IMG/VR virus record: IMGVR_UViG_3300034374_000293
Span: 1-37,720 of that record
Direction: 5' to 3' (one strand)
DNA from: a virus
DNA: 37,720 nt
The translations under genes were made by a program, and so were the position numbers. The stretch's first letter is position 1; the number at the start of each line of letters is the position of its first letter. The notes beneath the pieces are model-generated. The model worked only from the letters and a program-made list of their open reading frames with translations. It made no database searches and was not told where the DNA came from. Of this stretch, positions 37,363 through 37,720 are shown one piece after another.

Positions 37363-37720
37363 CTAGCGGAAAGGAGGACCGACTGCCCAACCGGTGAGGC
37401 TATACCGGGTCCCGCTAGTAACCTCCGTAACTCGGTGGTAGTAGTACGAAGGAAACACAATGAAGCAACCGGGTGTCTCGAAGGCAGTTTCCTTGATCAC
37501 CCGCTTGCGATAAGGGGCCGAGGGGCTGCCCCAACTAAACTGAAACTCCCCTCCTTCGAAGTCCTGATTCAGAACCAGATTGAACGTCAGCTTGCGCATC
37601 GGATCACCGGGCAGCATATCTATATGCCACCCGTACTTCTGACCGGGACCATACTTCGACAGCTGTAGGTTCTCGATCCCCGAGATGTCGAAGTTCCAGT
37701 CCTTGTTCGCTACCCGCATC
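37363..37720 (-). CDS. 2OG-Fe(II) oxygenase, C-terminal part (starts at 381 across the join)
   Basis: Reads leftward from the window end; joined to the part at 1-381 it makes a 182-residue enzyme. Counted in the joined protein: H96-x-D98 (WHIDM), the distal His H159 (YYYHRVTEV) and R169 (SGTRYSLTGW) that binds 2-oxoglutarate, so all iron and cosubstrate ligands are present. This is a compact single-domain prolyl-4-hydroxylase-like fold. Bases 37531-37720 repeat the first 190 bases. Confidence 0.88.
   Translation of the reverse strand, partial: MRVANKDWNFDISGIENLQLSKYGPGQKYGWHIDMLPGDPMRKLTFNLVLNQDFEGGEFQFSWGSPSAPYRKRVIKETAFETPGCFIVFPSYYYHRVTEVTSGTRYSLTGWAVGPPFR
37531..37720. repeat. Terminal redundancy, right copy
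   Basis: Second copy of bases 1-190, differing at 37630 (C) and 37681 (C). Read in the oxygenase frame, the differences are GGG versus GGA (Gly) and TCG versus TCT (Ser), both silent. That pattern fits natural variants in a phage population joined in one assembly more than sequencing error. Confidence 0.9.

Noticed and set aside
1-37720. tRNA genes, integrase, phage RNA polymerase or lysogeny repressor
   Set aside because: Looked for but no tRNA-like cloverleaf, recombinase catalytic pattern, single-subunit RNA polymerase or CI/Cro-type helix-turn-helix gene was recognised.

Overview
The window looks like a complete genome of a lytic, short-tailed (podovirus-type) bacteriophage of about 37.5 kb of unique sequence. 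The first 190 bases recur as the last 190 with two differences, and one gene (a 2-oxoglutarate/Fe(II) oxygenase) reads through the join. The sequence is therefore best treated as a circular map opened inside that gene. I see no integrase, repressor, phage RNA polymerase, tRNA or CRISPR array. A T7-like family A DNA polymerase, primase-helicase, cobalamin-dependent (class II) ribonucleotide reductase, ThyX and MazG, with a P22/SU10-type head and no phage RNA polymerase, point to marine podoviruses of the SIO1/cobavirus kind (Zobellviridae-like). Their hosts are typically Rhodobacteraceae or related marine Alphaproteobacteria. That assignment is inference from gene content, not from a search.

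The genome has two arms diverging from one control region (about 12,159-12,892). The left arm is entirely on the minus strand and runs from 12,158 down through position 1, across the join, to 36,861. In order of transcription it holds small accessory proteins, a GP88-like cysteine-rich protein, a DnaJ-type zinc-finger protein, zinc-ribbon and membrane microproteins, a hexapeptide-repeat beta-helix protein and a DUF6378-like protein. Then come primase-helicase, ThyX, DNA polymerase, an SSB-like protein, a GIY-YIG endonuclease, a Cas4-like nuclease, class II ribonucleotide reductase, MazG, the 2OG oxygenase and a small heat-shock protein. Genes overlap by 1-17 nt at most junctions (ATGA, TGATG, TAATG, GTGA, TTGA), so translation is probably coupled.

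The right arm is entirely on the plus strand (12,893-36,842): terminase small and large subunits, two small basic proteins, portal, two tandem paralogous approx. 100-residue proteins, a fibre / lectin-like / collar cluster, scaffold, major capsid protein, head-tail adaptor, tail stabilisation protein, then a large block of probable internal virion (ejection) proteins, a T4-lysozyme-like protein and a three-gene membrane (lysis) cassette. The two arms converge on one perfect-stem bidirectional terminator at 36,831-36,852.

Regulation appears to rely on host sigma-70: a consensus promoter (TTGACA-17-TATACT) precedes the terminase, a TATAAT-type promoter overlapping a 15-bp palindrome faces left, and a third candidate with a highly structured, CCCTTAG-rich leader lies inside the left arm. 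The most interesting unexplained material is (1) the repeat-dense divergent control region, (2) the CCCTTAG leader, (3) the cluster of microproteins and cysteine-rich small proteins at the head of the left arm, (4) an S74-type self-cleaving chaperone motif on a protein in the ejection-protein block, and (5) a beta-barrel-like tail on another ejection-block protein next to a lysozyme-like protein whose catalytic glutamate is not where expected.
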